From Volvox africanus (taxonomy: Eukaryota; Chlorophyta; Chlorophyceae; Chlamydomonadales; Volvocaceae), in the NCBI GenBank assembly GCA_030268105.1, contig BSDZ01000078.1:6457501-6521500 (forward strand): a stretch of 64,000 bases of DNA, in the 5' to 3' direction. The translations under genes and the position numbers were made by a program. Of the stretch, positions 45,401 through 55,600 are shown in pieces. The notes below the pieces were generated by a model, which was not told the DNA's origin, made no database searches, and worked only from the letters and a program-made list of their open reading frames with translations. The number at the start of each line of letters is the position of its first letter. The first letter of the stretch is position 1.

Positions 45401-47402
45401 CACTCCGCACGTGGAGAGGCCTTTGCGGCACTCTTAACTACTTCATACGGAGCTATGTAGGTTAGGGCTGCATTTCTCGACACCCAGTCGAGCGGCCTGG
45501 ATGGTTGGGCGGCTGGTCTCAATGCCCACAACTCCTGTTCCTCGTTTTGCTGGTGCCGAACGATTATCTGCATGTAACCACGGCATATGATATGGGTGTT
45601 ACACTGTGGGCGACTCGCCCTTCAAAGACGAGCACCGGGGGTCCTGACCGGACCGAGCCACAGCGCAGGGGAGGAACACGTGGCTTTGTCTGTCTGTCCT
45701 GCCACGTGCTACCCCTCTCACTAGGGCCAGCGAGCCCTCACAGGCTCTCGCCTGGCCACTCACAGAGCACTCAGGGCCACCAAGAAACCACAGAAAGGCA
45801 TATGTGGGTATATGTGTGGGCCACCAACTCGTGGCTTGCTAAGGACCTCAATAGCCGGTGGTCCTCCTCCTGGTGGGCCTTACGCATTCTCGTCTAGTCC
45901 TCAATTGGGCTGTGCCAAGGCGCAGCTTTTGTCTTTCTACTTCTATCCGACTTTGTTTTCATTTTGGAAACTTCCGAACACTCCGAACACTCCGAACACT
46001 CCGACCCCGCCCAGCTACCTATTACATCATTGCAACACGCCGTTGCGTTCTGCGTCCCCGGATGATTCACATGCGGTCAACCTTTGCCCGCAACCTGTTC
46101 TTGTTTGTGTGTGGTCATTGCCCACTGTTACGACACTGTTGAAACCACAGTAATCGTTAACGTCACAGGCATGATTACCTGTCAACTCCAGCCACCTACT
46201 CCCCTTCCTCTCTGCACTCCCCAACCTGTCAGGAGCTGCTCTCAGCAATATTGCGGTTCGAGTGCGCCCCTGGACCAAACCCTTACTCCAATCCATCAGG
46301 ACTGATCTCGGACCCAGACTCGGTAGGGGGCCCCACCTCCACAGGCGCCTCATCCTCGTCCCTGGATGCTCCAAAACCGTTATCAGGGAAGGTGGTTGGT
46401 CTCAGTTCACACCCACTGCTGGTGGTTCGGTCAGCCTGCCCCCTCCGTCCTGGCCTGCTGCTGCACCCGGGCTGCCTGCTGGGTTCCAGCCGCGACACGG
46501 AGGACCTCCTGGAGGTGTACGGCCCCGAGCCCCTGGCACTCCCAGCGGCAGCAACATCAGCAGCGGCAGCAACATCAGCAGCGGCAGCAGCAAGAAGGGA
46601 TGAAGTAAGCGGATCGTCGTCTGCTGTGGTCTCTTCTTTCACAGGCTCCCTGAGTCTTCCAGTGCACGCCCTGGAGTTGCTTCCCAGGGAAGATGACCCT
46701 CTGGGGGAGAGGAAGATGAAGCTGGCGGGATTGCTGGGTTTGGGCTGTCGACATTACCTGGGGCCGGGTGAGTGGCTGAGCGGGAGAGGGGCCCGGGGAC
46801 TAACCCACTATCGTTACTCAGTCGTGTGATCCACACAGGCTCCATCGGATTTCCCTCCCGTACCTTCATAGCTGCGTGCCTCTGCCGGACCGCGCTCCGA
46901 ACGCCGGCCCTCCTCAGCTGTGCTTTCCGCACCGCATGCAGGCGGCAGGGGTCGACATTTGTTGAGTGCAGCTCTCCGTTTGCTCTCAGTATCGACTGAG
47001 GAGGATGAGACAGCAGAGGGGCGGGTAGGGTTGCTGTGTGGTGAGCTGTGGCGGCTGGTGAAGGCGGAGTCGAAGGTGGAACTGCGGCAGCGACTGCAAT
47101 CGTATATGCTTCAGCTAGGTAGCCAAGTCGGAACTGGAGCTTCAACATGTGCGTCATCCGGTATGGGGCCAGCAGCTGCCGTCACCACAACCGCACCCTT
47201 CGCTGCTGCCTCGTCAGCATCCGATGTTCCCGCTGATATGCTGCTACTTGGCACAGCACCGCTTGGGATAACGTTGCCCGACAGCGTAGCTTTTAAGGGC
47301 GCCAGGTACGCAAGCACGCGAACACCTGTTTATGTTCTTATTAAGCCCAATAGCAAGACTATTACAGCTTATGCAAGTAAGCGATGGAAAGATTGTAGGT
47401 AA
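36445..47402 (+). CDS. SET-domain lysine methyltransferase (Rubisco-LSMT/SETD3 type) with long C-terminal extension
   Basis: Model: exons 36445-37410, 37591-37818, one unresolved exon near 38270-38390, 38435-38746, 39181-40071, 40999-41565, 43012-43299, 44649-45044, 46233-46767, 46942-47402. All but the unresolved one keep phase. SET features: ITLPQHLLM, ELLCMLLIVERARSAASDW and PYIDILPESYDDPSWW, SPVLDMIDHVEGC, and GNNYGSKDNQELLLAYGFV (cofactor-site NNYG and the catalytic Tyr region). Exon 39181-40071 continues with AISELLQPYDAPSELRVWG, typical of the Rubisco-substrate-binding domain. If unspliced at 40071 the gene would stop at 40182. Splicing instead joins in-frame exons of unknown family (DDFNEFRRRLPSLSECLF, PGLLLHPGCLLGSSRD), which have no start codon of their own. 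Substrate is unknown; such enzymes methylate lysine or histidine using SAM. Confidence 0.65.
38770..38940. repeat. G-rich minisatellite in an intron
   Basis: Four to five units of about 35 bp built on gttgaggggtatggagaggg agaggggg, with small variations. It lies in the intron between exons 38435-38746 and 39181-40071 of the SET gene. Confidence 0.8.
41797..42463. repeat. Purine-only microsatellite, (GGAAA)n passing to (GGAGA)n
   Basis: About 670 bp of nearly pure G/A on the plus strand. It is almost perfect ggaaa units to about 42073, a mixed zone to about 42210, then almost perfect ggaga units. The period of 5 leaves all three plus frames and one minus frame open, generating long false ORFs. 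It lies within the 1.45-kb intron 41566-43011 of the SET gene model. Confidence 0.95.
44550..44592. repeat. Interstitial Chlamydomonas-type telomeric repeats
   Basis: The run aaaccctaaaacccaaaacc cctaaaaaccctaaaaccct aaat contains near-perfect CCCTAAAA units, the complement of the TTTTAGGG telomere repeat of Chlamydomonas and Volvox. It sits in the intron 43300-44648, just upstream of exon 44649. Confidence 0.8.
45239..45290. repeat. (ACGTG)n pentanucleotide repeat
   Basis: About ten units of cgtga/catga (gtgacgtgacgtgacgtgac...), ending in gacatggggg. It lies in the intron 45045-46232. The motif contains repeated ACGT cores, but it is most simply a microsatellite. Confidence 0.8.
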
Positions 47403-47635
47403 AGGCTAAATGTGGGAGATTGAGTAGTCAACGTGGCCAGATGCTCGGGCGGAGACAGGTTGTAAACAAGCATGCGGGGAGGGGAGGAGTCTGACCGGAC
47501 CTGCTACTGTCATGAGAGGAAGATCACCAAACCATCTCGATATGTGAACTGGCGAGTGGGATGGTTCACGGCGTCCCACGGCTCACTCTGGAACGCTGCT
47601 TATCCGGACACATCCTGAAATGCGAAGCAGCTTTC

Positions 47636-48759
47636 GTCGGGAAATGTCATTTCTTGGTGGCGTCGTGAACGAACTAAGAGGCTAGGGGATGGCCACGGCG
47701 CCCGAAATGCTGCTAGTGTTTCTGCTGCGTCGGCTGTTGCTCCTGCTGCAGCTGCGGGGAGTCTTGCGCAGCGGCGGGGCAGCAGCTGATCTGCAACGGT
47801 GACGTGTTTTGGTGTTGAGACTGGAACCAGCACTAGCGACGCGGACATCGCACCCATACTTACCAGTGCTGTGGTAACGGCTGCAGGAAGTTGTTGCGAC
47901 GGGACCTGATGGACGCAGCAAAACTCATGGCAGCTGGAGGACGCGGGAGAGATATGGACACCACTTGCGGCGATGGTAAGACATGGGTCGAGTGGGCGCG
48001 TGGGTGGATGGTTGGGTGGTTGGGTGCTTGGGGCGGGTGTGGATACAGCACTGGTCTGGTAACAAGTGCTAAGGGCCGGCATAGCTTACCCCAGAAAACG
48101 TTTCCTGATTTGTTGGTTTGGAAGCAGCTGATAGGGAGTCTAAGCGTAAGCTGGATGTGTGTATCTTCACGCCTGATGACTAGCGACCGCCTGACTAGTT
48201 CATGCCGCTGGACCGTACCGTGCGCCGCGCTGCATATTTTGCATTTCCCTTTTTTCTCCTGTCTCAATCGCATCCTCTCATTCCAATCTCAGTGCCTTGC
48301 TAATATCTGTAAATGAGGTAGGTGGTCAGTTGCCATCAGCATATTTGGGTTTTATATGAGTTTTTGGACCCGTTATTAAGAGACGTTTTTGGCCCTATGA
48401 TTGAGTTCAACAACCGCCGCAGTACCCCATCACACCGCGTCCATGTCCCCTTGATCTGAGCAGGTGAGTTATCATTGGCGGGTGTACGTAAGTACCGCCA
48501 GATGTACGGCATCGTCCTGGATGAATGGTGTGTCCGGCTGAACTCAATGTCCCTGGAAATGGCTCCAGAGACGGTACTGGTTGGCAAGGGAACGAAGCGC
48601 TGCAAGGCCTCAAGCCAGAAGGAACACTCAGAAGGTAAGGTAAAGAGACGCGGTGGTGGTGGTACGAATGCAACGGCATGTGCGACTGCTGACAGGGGCC
48701 AGGTGCCGGGGCCCAGTGTTGAGCCGTCCAACTCCGGGAAACGCCGCCGCAGGGCCTGA
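47636..48759 (+). CDS. Small basic protein, family not recognised
   Basis: Exons 47887-47975 and 48464-48759 join in phase (G|GT) with donor gtaaga and acceptor gagcag. An upstream candidate begins near 47636 and reads SSGNVISWWRRERTKRL, ending in an Ala-rich run. Exon 2 reads KLLRRDLMDAAKLMAAGGRG. The last exon reads LAGVRKYRQMYGIVLDEWCV then RLNSMSLEMAPETVLVGKG, a low-complexity stretch and a nuclear-localisation-like end (GKRRRRA, then TGA). The W-W-R-R-E-R segment resembles the recognition helix of homeodomain-like proteins, but that is only a resemblance. A second donor-like gtaagg at 48634 could alter the C-terminus. Confidence 0.4.
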
Positions 48760-49479
48760 TACCTAGCTCGCATACTTCTCCTTGTGTCACGTGGGTTAGG
48801 ATCTCGAGAGCTGCAATGCTTGGGTGATCCTTGAGTAGTTGGAGATACGTGTGCAACCGAGGGTGCGGCATAGGCTACTTGGCAGGCCGGGGGTTGCATG
48901 CTCGTCCAGGACTGCATAGCTAGTCGTGGCGGAGCTCAATGCCAGCAGACTCATTGGCGCTAGCATTGTTCAGTGAAGGGGGCCGAAGACATTCAAGTTG
49001 CTTCGGCAGCCTGGCTTTCTTCCTTACGTTTCTCCTTACCGTATGGCGTGAGGGACCCCTGCGGAAGGTGTGTGTGTGGGGGGGTGTAGTATAACTATCA
49101 GATCATGTGGGAGTTGGGCAACGTCGCCTCTCTTCTGGCGACTTGTACATGCTTTGCCGGAGGCTGAGGGAGCTCTGTTCCACTCTGACGAGTGGACAAT
49201 TTGTGATACGTTGACCTATTAGCTGGCATCGCCGGTCTCCAGTAGGTCTCTAGGGTGTCCAAAATGTTCACTTCAGGACTACTGCCTAGTGTGTGTGGAT
49301 CGTACGTACCGGTTATCGGGGACCTGCGGACACAGAACAGATGTCGATATTGTCAAATCTTGTTTTGGTCAGCCAACTTGGCATTTAAGTGCAAATTGAC
49401 CTGTATGTGCAAAACGGGCGATCGAAAATGTCACCCTTCACTCTACATCATGAAAGCGCAGTCAGGGCAATCAGCGCAG
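48760..49479. other. Spacer with no gene seen
   Basis: Short ORFs only. A (gt)n/g-rich run (gtgtgtgtgggggggtg) lies near 49068-49086. No recognisable coding or repeat structure otherwise. Confidence 0.4.
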
Positions 49480-51190
49480 CGGCACTAAGTACCCATTACA
49501 TCACAATTAGTTATCGCCATACTTGCCTTGTCCATGACCTGCTTCCCTCCCCATGCCTCCATCCGCCCTTTCAGAACCTGGTCGGTACATGTCCCTGCCC
49601 ACTTGCCCGACTTCAGAAACAACTCCCACGTGCGGGCCACGTAGGGCTCCAACAGACTGTCTCGCGCCTCTGAATTATCCAAAACACACACAAACACATA
49701 CCCGTCAACTCTCTCCCGCCTCCAAACCCCGTTCCACCTCACTCCCCCGGTAGGCCCCAAAATCAGCCAAGCCGCATGTGATAGTCCCAGTCCACCAGGT
49801 TGTATTGAAAGTCTTCCCCGGCTCTGCTACACACACACGCACAAGACACCCTGCAGGAGTCCCGGTCCGAGCACAGCAGTCAGTCGGTTGGTTACTGGGG
49901 CGGGGTCCCCGAGGCCCCAGGCCCTGCTGGAAGATTGCGAAAGTAGAAAGGTGCATGTCGTTCACTTTGTTGGCCGCCTGGTCTTTATGCGAATTTCACT
50001 GCCTTCATTGGGCCTCACCTTGATGTAACTGCGGCATGTGCTGCTGCATGCCACATCCGCAAGGCCAGCGAAGCCGCACTTGGTCTCGCTCCTCCCGCAG
50101 CACCACCAGGACGCGCCGCAAAGTACGGTGCTGCAGAACGGCCCCTAGGACGGATCCCTTCGTTGCCATCTGAATGCAGTCGTCGGTGGCGAAATACGAT
50201 TTGGAAATCCCATACATCGATGAAAGCGCGAGGCGAACGTTGGGGCGGCCCAGGGGACGGTCGTCGACACGCGCAGGTGGATTTGGGTCTACTAGCGGAT
50301 GAGGGTTTACACAGCGAGTCCGTCAGGCTTCATGTCCAGCGGTTGTGTCACTCCAATCCTCACCCTGTGAATGCCTGTGTTGGTACCTTCCCTGGGGCCA
50401 CAAGGCCTGCATGTGCTCGCTCGCACTGGCGGGCGATGAAAAGATATCCCAGGAACCAATCGGACGTGTGCATCCGGACCAAATGAATGCGCGCATTCTG
50501 TTGCCTGGTTCCGGAGCGCTTCATTTTCCGCTTGAAGTGAACATGTCTAGTCCGTGTAACCTCACCTAGCCCTCACCATACATGATGTCCACAAAGCCAG
50601 TAATGGCAAGCTGCATTCCTTGAGCCGGGTATGGGCCCGGCTCCTCGAAAGGACCGGACAGACTACCAATGAGCACGACTCGTGTGACAAACCTGGGCCC
50701 ATTCTACACACCCCTAACCATCTATCGTGCAATATCCACATCTGTACATGTTGCACAGATGTGGATATTGAGGGCACTAAACCAGTGTGTGCCGAAGGGC
50801 CGGTCACGATCAGTCACAATGACGCCAAGTCGGCTGCATTGTCACACAGCCATCGATACGTTTCCTGCAGACCACGATGTGACGGGTTTCAGGTCACCGC
50901 TTGTATGGCAACTAACAGGACCTGTTGCTAAGTTGCCGGGGGATCAAATCAGCTGTCCACGTGAAGCGTGAAGCCGTCCTCATCAGCGTCATGTTCTTGT
51001 GTGCTGATTTGTGCTCGCCCCGCTCCGCAGCCTGCGTCAATACACGCACACACGTGCGCCTGCGCATAGCGTGTTCAACTCTCTATCCATCCAGACGTGT
51101 ACCATCTATCGAGTGGGGAAACGCCAACGGCGGGTGGGGAGACGAAAAGAGAAACACTGGACGAAGGGGAACGCTCTCCTCGACCTGCAA
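49480..51190 (-). CDS. Possible minus-strand multi-exon gene, unidentified
   Basis: Exon-like segments with usable splice borders are, in transcript order: about 51188-51106 (VEESVPLRPVFLFSSPHPPL, donor gtacac), about 50640-50578 (MQLAITGFVDIMY, donor gtgagg), about 50193-50023 (MATKGSVLGAVLQHRTLRRV then LVVLREERDQVRLRW, donor gtgagg) and about 49655-49520 (LLEPYVARTWELFLKSGKWA). Phases were not shown to be continuous and no family is recognised. The third segment has two open phase choices. Confidence 0.25.
50730..50770. repeat. Perfect inverted repeat, 16-bp arms, 9-nt loop
   Basis: caatatccacatctgt (50730-50745) and acagatgtggatattg (50755-50770) are exact reverse complements around acatgttgc. 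It lies between two candidate exons, so it is probably intronic or intergenic. It would form a strong hairpin in either transcript. Confidence 0.85.
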
Positions 51191-51834
51191 AGCGTAACAA
51201 GTCAGGTCTTCGGATACTACCTCTGACACGCAGGTTCACACGCATGATCATCCGGGCGCGCACAACCGCATTGGCATTGGGGCGTACGACCCTTTGTAAT
51301 CTGGCTCAACAGGCATCCGTGCACTTTCGACCGTCTGAGTGCGCGATAGGGGTACATGTCAGGCATCAACCCGCATCAAGTCGCATCGCCAGATCCATTG
51401 CCACTAACGGCCGCGGCTTCGGAGGCTAGGGTTCAATAAGTGCACAGCGCAGAATTCCCCTTACATTCCATGATTTCAGCGTTGCCTGGGGTCGTGGGAA
51501 ACCTATGAGATTGGCGGCCACAGGCACTTCCCCAAACGGCCTCACTTAGAGTCATCCCGGTGTAATTACCAAGGGTGACCTAGGATTTCTGAGGGGACTG
51601 GGATGGCTACCAGGGATGGCTACGCCGCGCCAACATGGAAAGATATGCACGCAAGCTCACTCATGCGTGTTTCGTATGCACGGTGGCCGAGGCCGGTCGC
51701 GCTGTTCCCCACGCCGATGTGCTCACATCATCAGCATTTCAGTTAGGAGCCTGGAACGGCAATTGTCTGCGAGTGAGCGACCAAACGTGCCTGCCTGACA
51801 AGGACTATGGTAAGATCAGGCGCCTAGGGGCATT

Positions 51835-51960
51835 CTACATTGCTGGTAAGCCATCGTAAGAAGCCCAGCGCTTGCAGTCCTGCATAATCCCCTTGAACGT
51901 ACACGGCCATCGCTCCGGTACGTTATAGTACATCTGGCACACGTCTGGCAGGCTAAGGAA
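51835..51960 (-). CDS. Possible terminal exon of an unidentified gene
   Basis: After an acceptor (ggctttgtggccag) the minus strand reads FLSLPDVCQMYYNVPERWPC then TFKGIMQDCKRWASYDGLPA M and TAG. The Cys/Trp/Tyr-rich composition is that of a real folded protein and differs from random frames here, but no upstream exons were found in 52000-52600 and the family is unknown. Confidence 0.35.
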   Translation of the reverse strand, partial: FLSLPDVCQMYYNVPERWPCTFKGIMQDCKRWASYDGLPAM

Positions 51961-51999
51961 CTGGCCACAAAGCCCCAATGGCGGTTGGAATGATGTTCG

Positions 52000-52663
52000 A
52001 CAATTGAAACGTAAGGTGCCGGCAATCTCGTAGCTAGCCCCATTCAGGCATATATGAAGCTTTATTACATCCCATCAGATCTTAAATACCTGGTGAGTCA
52101 GCGGTATACTCTACACCTGGTGAGGCATGGGGTCGCTAACCGAAGTTATTCGTCCGACCCAAGGGCCGCTAATAACAACTTAATCAGTTGCCAAGAGATG
52201 GGATGCAAAATTAAAGTTTAATATGTTTCTCAAGCATTTTGGTTATAAGCGGAACATCTGGAGCAATTCACAGTGAGCCAAGCTGCGAGGCATAGCACCA
52301 CACGATGGCAAGTTATGAACTGTTGCTTGGACTAAGGGCTATGCGCTATATTGCTTAATGTTATTTTTCTAGTCCTCGTTACATATCCCCTGGCATCGGA
52401 TTTGGAAAGAGTAAGGAAAATAGTAACAAGAACTGCAAACAGATCACAAGAGGCAACTGTTTGGCCTGTCATTTATGTCGCGTTATATTTTTAGTTAATT
52501 AATCTGTACAACATTATTTCCTGCCTGTCATATTATCGCCCTATACGTCTTGTCGATCGTCGACTGCTACACCTCTTGAAGCTATGTTGGTGCTGTCGCT
52601 CAAAATGTCCTACCCAGATAGCTGAATTGATAAGCTGAGGTCTAATTATAAAATTTTCAAGGA
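52000..52663. other. AT-rich spacer upstream of the XEG113-like gene
   Basis: Moderately AT-rich sequence without coding signals. It presumably includes the promoter and 5' UTR of the glycosyltransferase gene that starts at 52664. Unlike the bacterial-type patches, I could find no recognisable bacterial motif in it. Confidence 0.4.
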
Positions 52664-55600
52664 ATGGCGCGCTCGGGCCAAAGGCCTGCGGCTGGCCGCC
52701 GTGGTGGAGTGGCTCTGGGCGTGCTGGGCATAATGCTGCTTGCATTCTTTGCCATCGTATTCATGCTTGGGCGACCTGGATATTGGAAGTCCTTTAATGA
52801 TTTGGTGCACCACCCCTTTGACCCCCATCCCATCGGAATCGACAAGCGACATAAAGAGAACCCCAGTAAGTGTCCCGAATTAGTTAGACATCCAGTACCG
52901 AATTTAAAGATGCGATTACTGCGGCATACATGATGCCTGTTATTACCGGTCTGTTGCACACATTTTCTGTACGCAGTTGCACAGTCGTCTGGAGGAACAG
53001 GCGAACAGGCTTCGCCAATCATTGTGACAAAGACACAAGAAGAAGTTGTTGTGGAAGTTGTCGTGGCCCCATCGCCGTCGCCGCCCCCGCCCCTGTCACC
53101 CAAAGCGCCCCCCGTGCCAGTCCAATCGGTATCATCCAAAGCGAACGAATCCACAAAAAATGCTAATGTGGCCATCACATTAGCGAATCAGGGCGGCATT
53201 CAGGCAGCGACTGAGGACACGAAGCCAGGCCTTGAGGGGAAACCTACAAGGTAGGAATCACATTTTCGAGCATTGGCAGCGCGTATGCGCTCCATGTGCA
53301 GCCATTACCGAAAACCGATTGACAACAAAGCCACGGGGACCTCGAATACAATAAAGGAGGGCCAGTCCTATACCTGTTGACCGTGGGTCGTTTGGTGGCT
53401 GTGATCCAAGCCTAAGCCCAGTTTGTTTGTGTGCTTTTCGGGCTCTAGCGAAGAAAACTGCCCCAGTATTACAAATGAGAGGCTGTGTTGCCTACCCTAA
53501 TGGCACGGCAATACGGCAAGGACTCCATGACAAGTGTGCTCTTGTCGGTTTGGAGGGTGGGTGTCGCAGAGGGTTGCCGTATCCCCAGTTGCACGAAGGA
53601 TTGAGGAAAACCGCACTGGGAGAGATAGGATGTACCCATGTTGAAGGGTGTGCACATGTTTATGGAGGCGCTGGTGACCACAAAGAGACATGCTGGCAGG
53701 GATTTAGGGCCTGAAACGTCAACCCTGGAAACAACGGCGCGGCACATCACTATGTTGCTGCATTTCACGGCCCCCTTTGATGGTTCGGGCGTGGTGTGGA
53801 CGTGGTGTGCGGAAACACTTTTCATAGGCAGTGAACTTCGTGCATGGGTTGATCTCCGACATGTGACTCGTAATTGCCGTTGTCAGCTGCCTGTGGCTCA
53901 CACTCCTGTCACTGTTTCCTGCTTGTAGCGGGTTTGGCTGACACCAGATCCCGGACGCGGTTACGAGCTCATAACATAAACCACCTTGGTCTTCATGGCT
54001 TCGTGCTCCCTGCGTTCTGTTCCGCAGTGAGATCAAAGAGGGGTCCAAAGAGGTGTCGAAGCAGGAGGTCGCAGCGGAGGCTGCCAAGGAGAGCGCTGAG
54101 AAGCCCACAAATCAGGAAGGGAAGACAGATGGGGAGGACGACGATGGTGGGCTCACGAAGCTGGATAACGAATACAAGCCAACCAGGTATTCTAGGATGT
54201 GGGGCATACGGGGTGTGGCAGGGGACTCGCTGATGGCAGGAGATGCCTTGGGTGAAGGGGACGACCAGTCGTGTCTTTTGACAATGACAATGACAATGAC
54301 CAGGCACAGAGGCCTGTCATTACATGCAAGCGAGCTGCGGGGTTGGGGCTGGGCTTGGCCTTCCTTACTGCTCAGCAAGCGTCCGCTGATAAATTTGGTG
54401 GGAAGGTCCCTTAAACTGTCTGGCATGATGGGTAGGCTCATCCCCTGGGAATTTGGGACTGCAGGCAGGGGATCACTGTGTCGCCGGGATATCAACCCAT
54501 CACGCTATCCAGGGATGGTTAGCAGCTTTTAGTCGACCCTTATTTTTATACAGGATCCGTTAATGCCTTAGTGGCTACTCCAAAGGTTGGGCGGTTTAGG
54601 TTGATCACAAGGGCCGGACCACAAATTGGTTGGGTATTAGGTTTCGGTTGGGTTCCGATGGACCGGGGACAGTGGCATATGGCGGGCAGCTGCTGCTAAG
54701 AGGCGCAAAAAGGTTTGCTACAGGATTTCGGCTTCTGCATACGGACGCGACGTCTAACTGACGCCCCTTTTAGGACAACATGAGATTCGTTCCATTTGGG
54801 ACTGCCATTACTGTCACGACCGAAGCCTGCGCGGCATTAGCCGAGGAATCGAGCTTCAGGCTGTTGGTGATAATGAACGAGCTAACGAGTGCGGCTGGTG
54901 GATTGCGGTACATTATTTTGTACCATCTCCGCCACTCCAAGCCGTTGCCGGTGAACTGGCTTCTGAATCGGGAGTCACATTCGTCATCGTGGCCAATGTG
55001 GCATGAGTGGTCAGCAGGACATGGTCCCGAACGCTTCTTCACCTTGTCGGAAAGGGAGAGGCTTAATCCCGGGATCCAGGGCTCTTTGATTCGGCCATGT
55101 ATGCCCTTCGCTATGTGGTTGTGGCCAGGACGGGTAGATGTGCGCTCGGTCCTCCTGCTTCACAGCTGCCTTCACGGTGTACTGAAGGCCCTCCGGTGAT
55201 GTCCCTACAATGCCTCACAACGTTCCCTGACTCTGTTCGCCTTCCTCCAGAGAGATGGTCCAGCGAATTGCCCAGAACGGCTATCTGGTAGTCACGTGGG
55301 CGAACTACCACTACTTTGACTTCGTGCGCACCTGGGTCGATCACGTCGTCAGTGTGGGCGTGACGGGCTATATCGTGGGTGCCATGGACGACCACTTGCT
55401 GCGGGAGATGATTGCGCTCAAGTACAACTGCTTCTCCATGAAGTCAGGACTGACCCTGGGCGATTTCGGCTGGGGCTCGCCCACATTTGCCAAGATGGGC
55501 CGCGAGAAGATCCGGCTCATCTCCATCTTTCTCAATCTGGACGTCAGTGTAGTAATTGCGGATGTGGATGTACTGTGGCTGCGCAATCCGCTGCCCTACT

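Noticed and set aside
54770..55199. Plus and minus ORFs between exons 3 and 4 of the glycosyltransferase
   Set aside because: Joining exon 54028-54186 directly to 55251 keeps phase and gives the expected family sequence; an exon at 54776 would break the frame.
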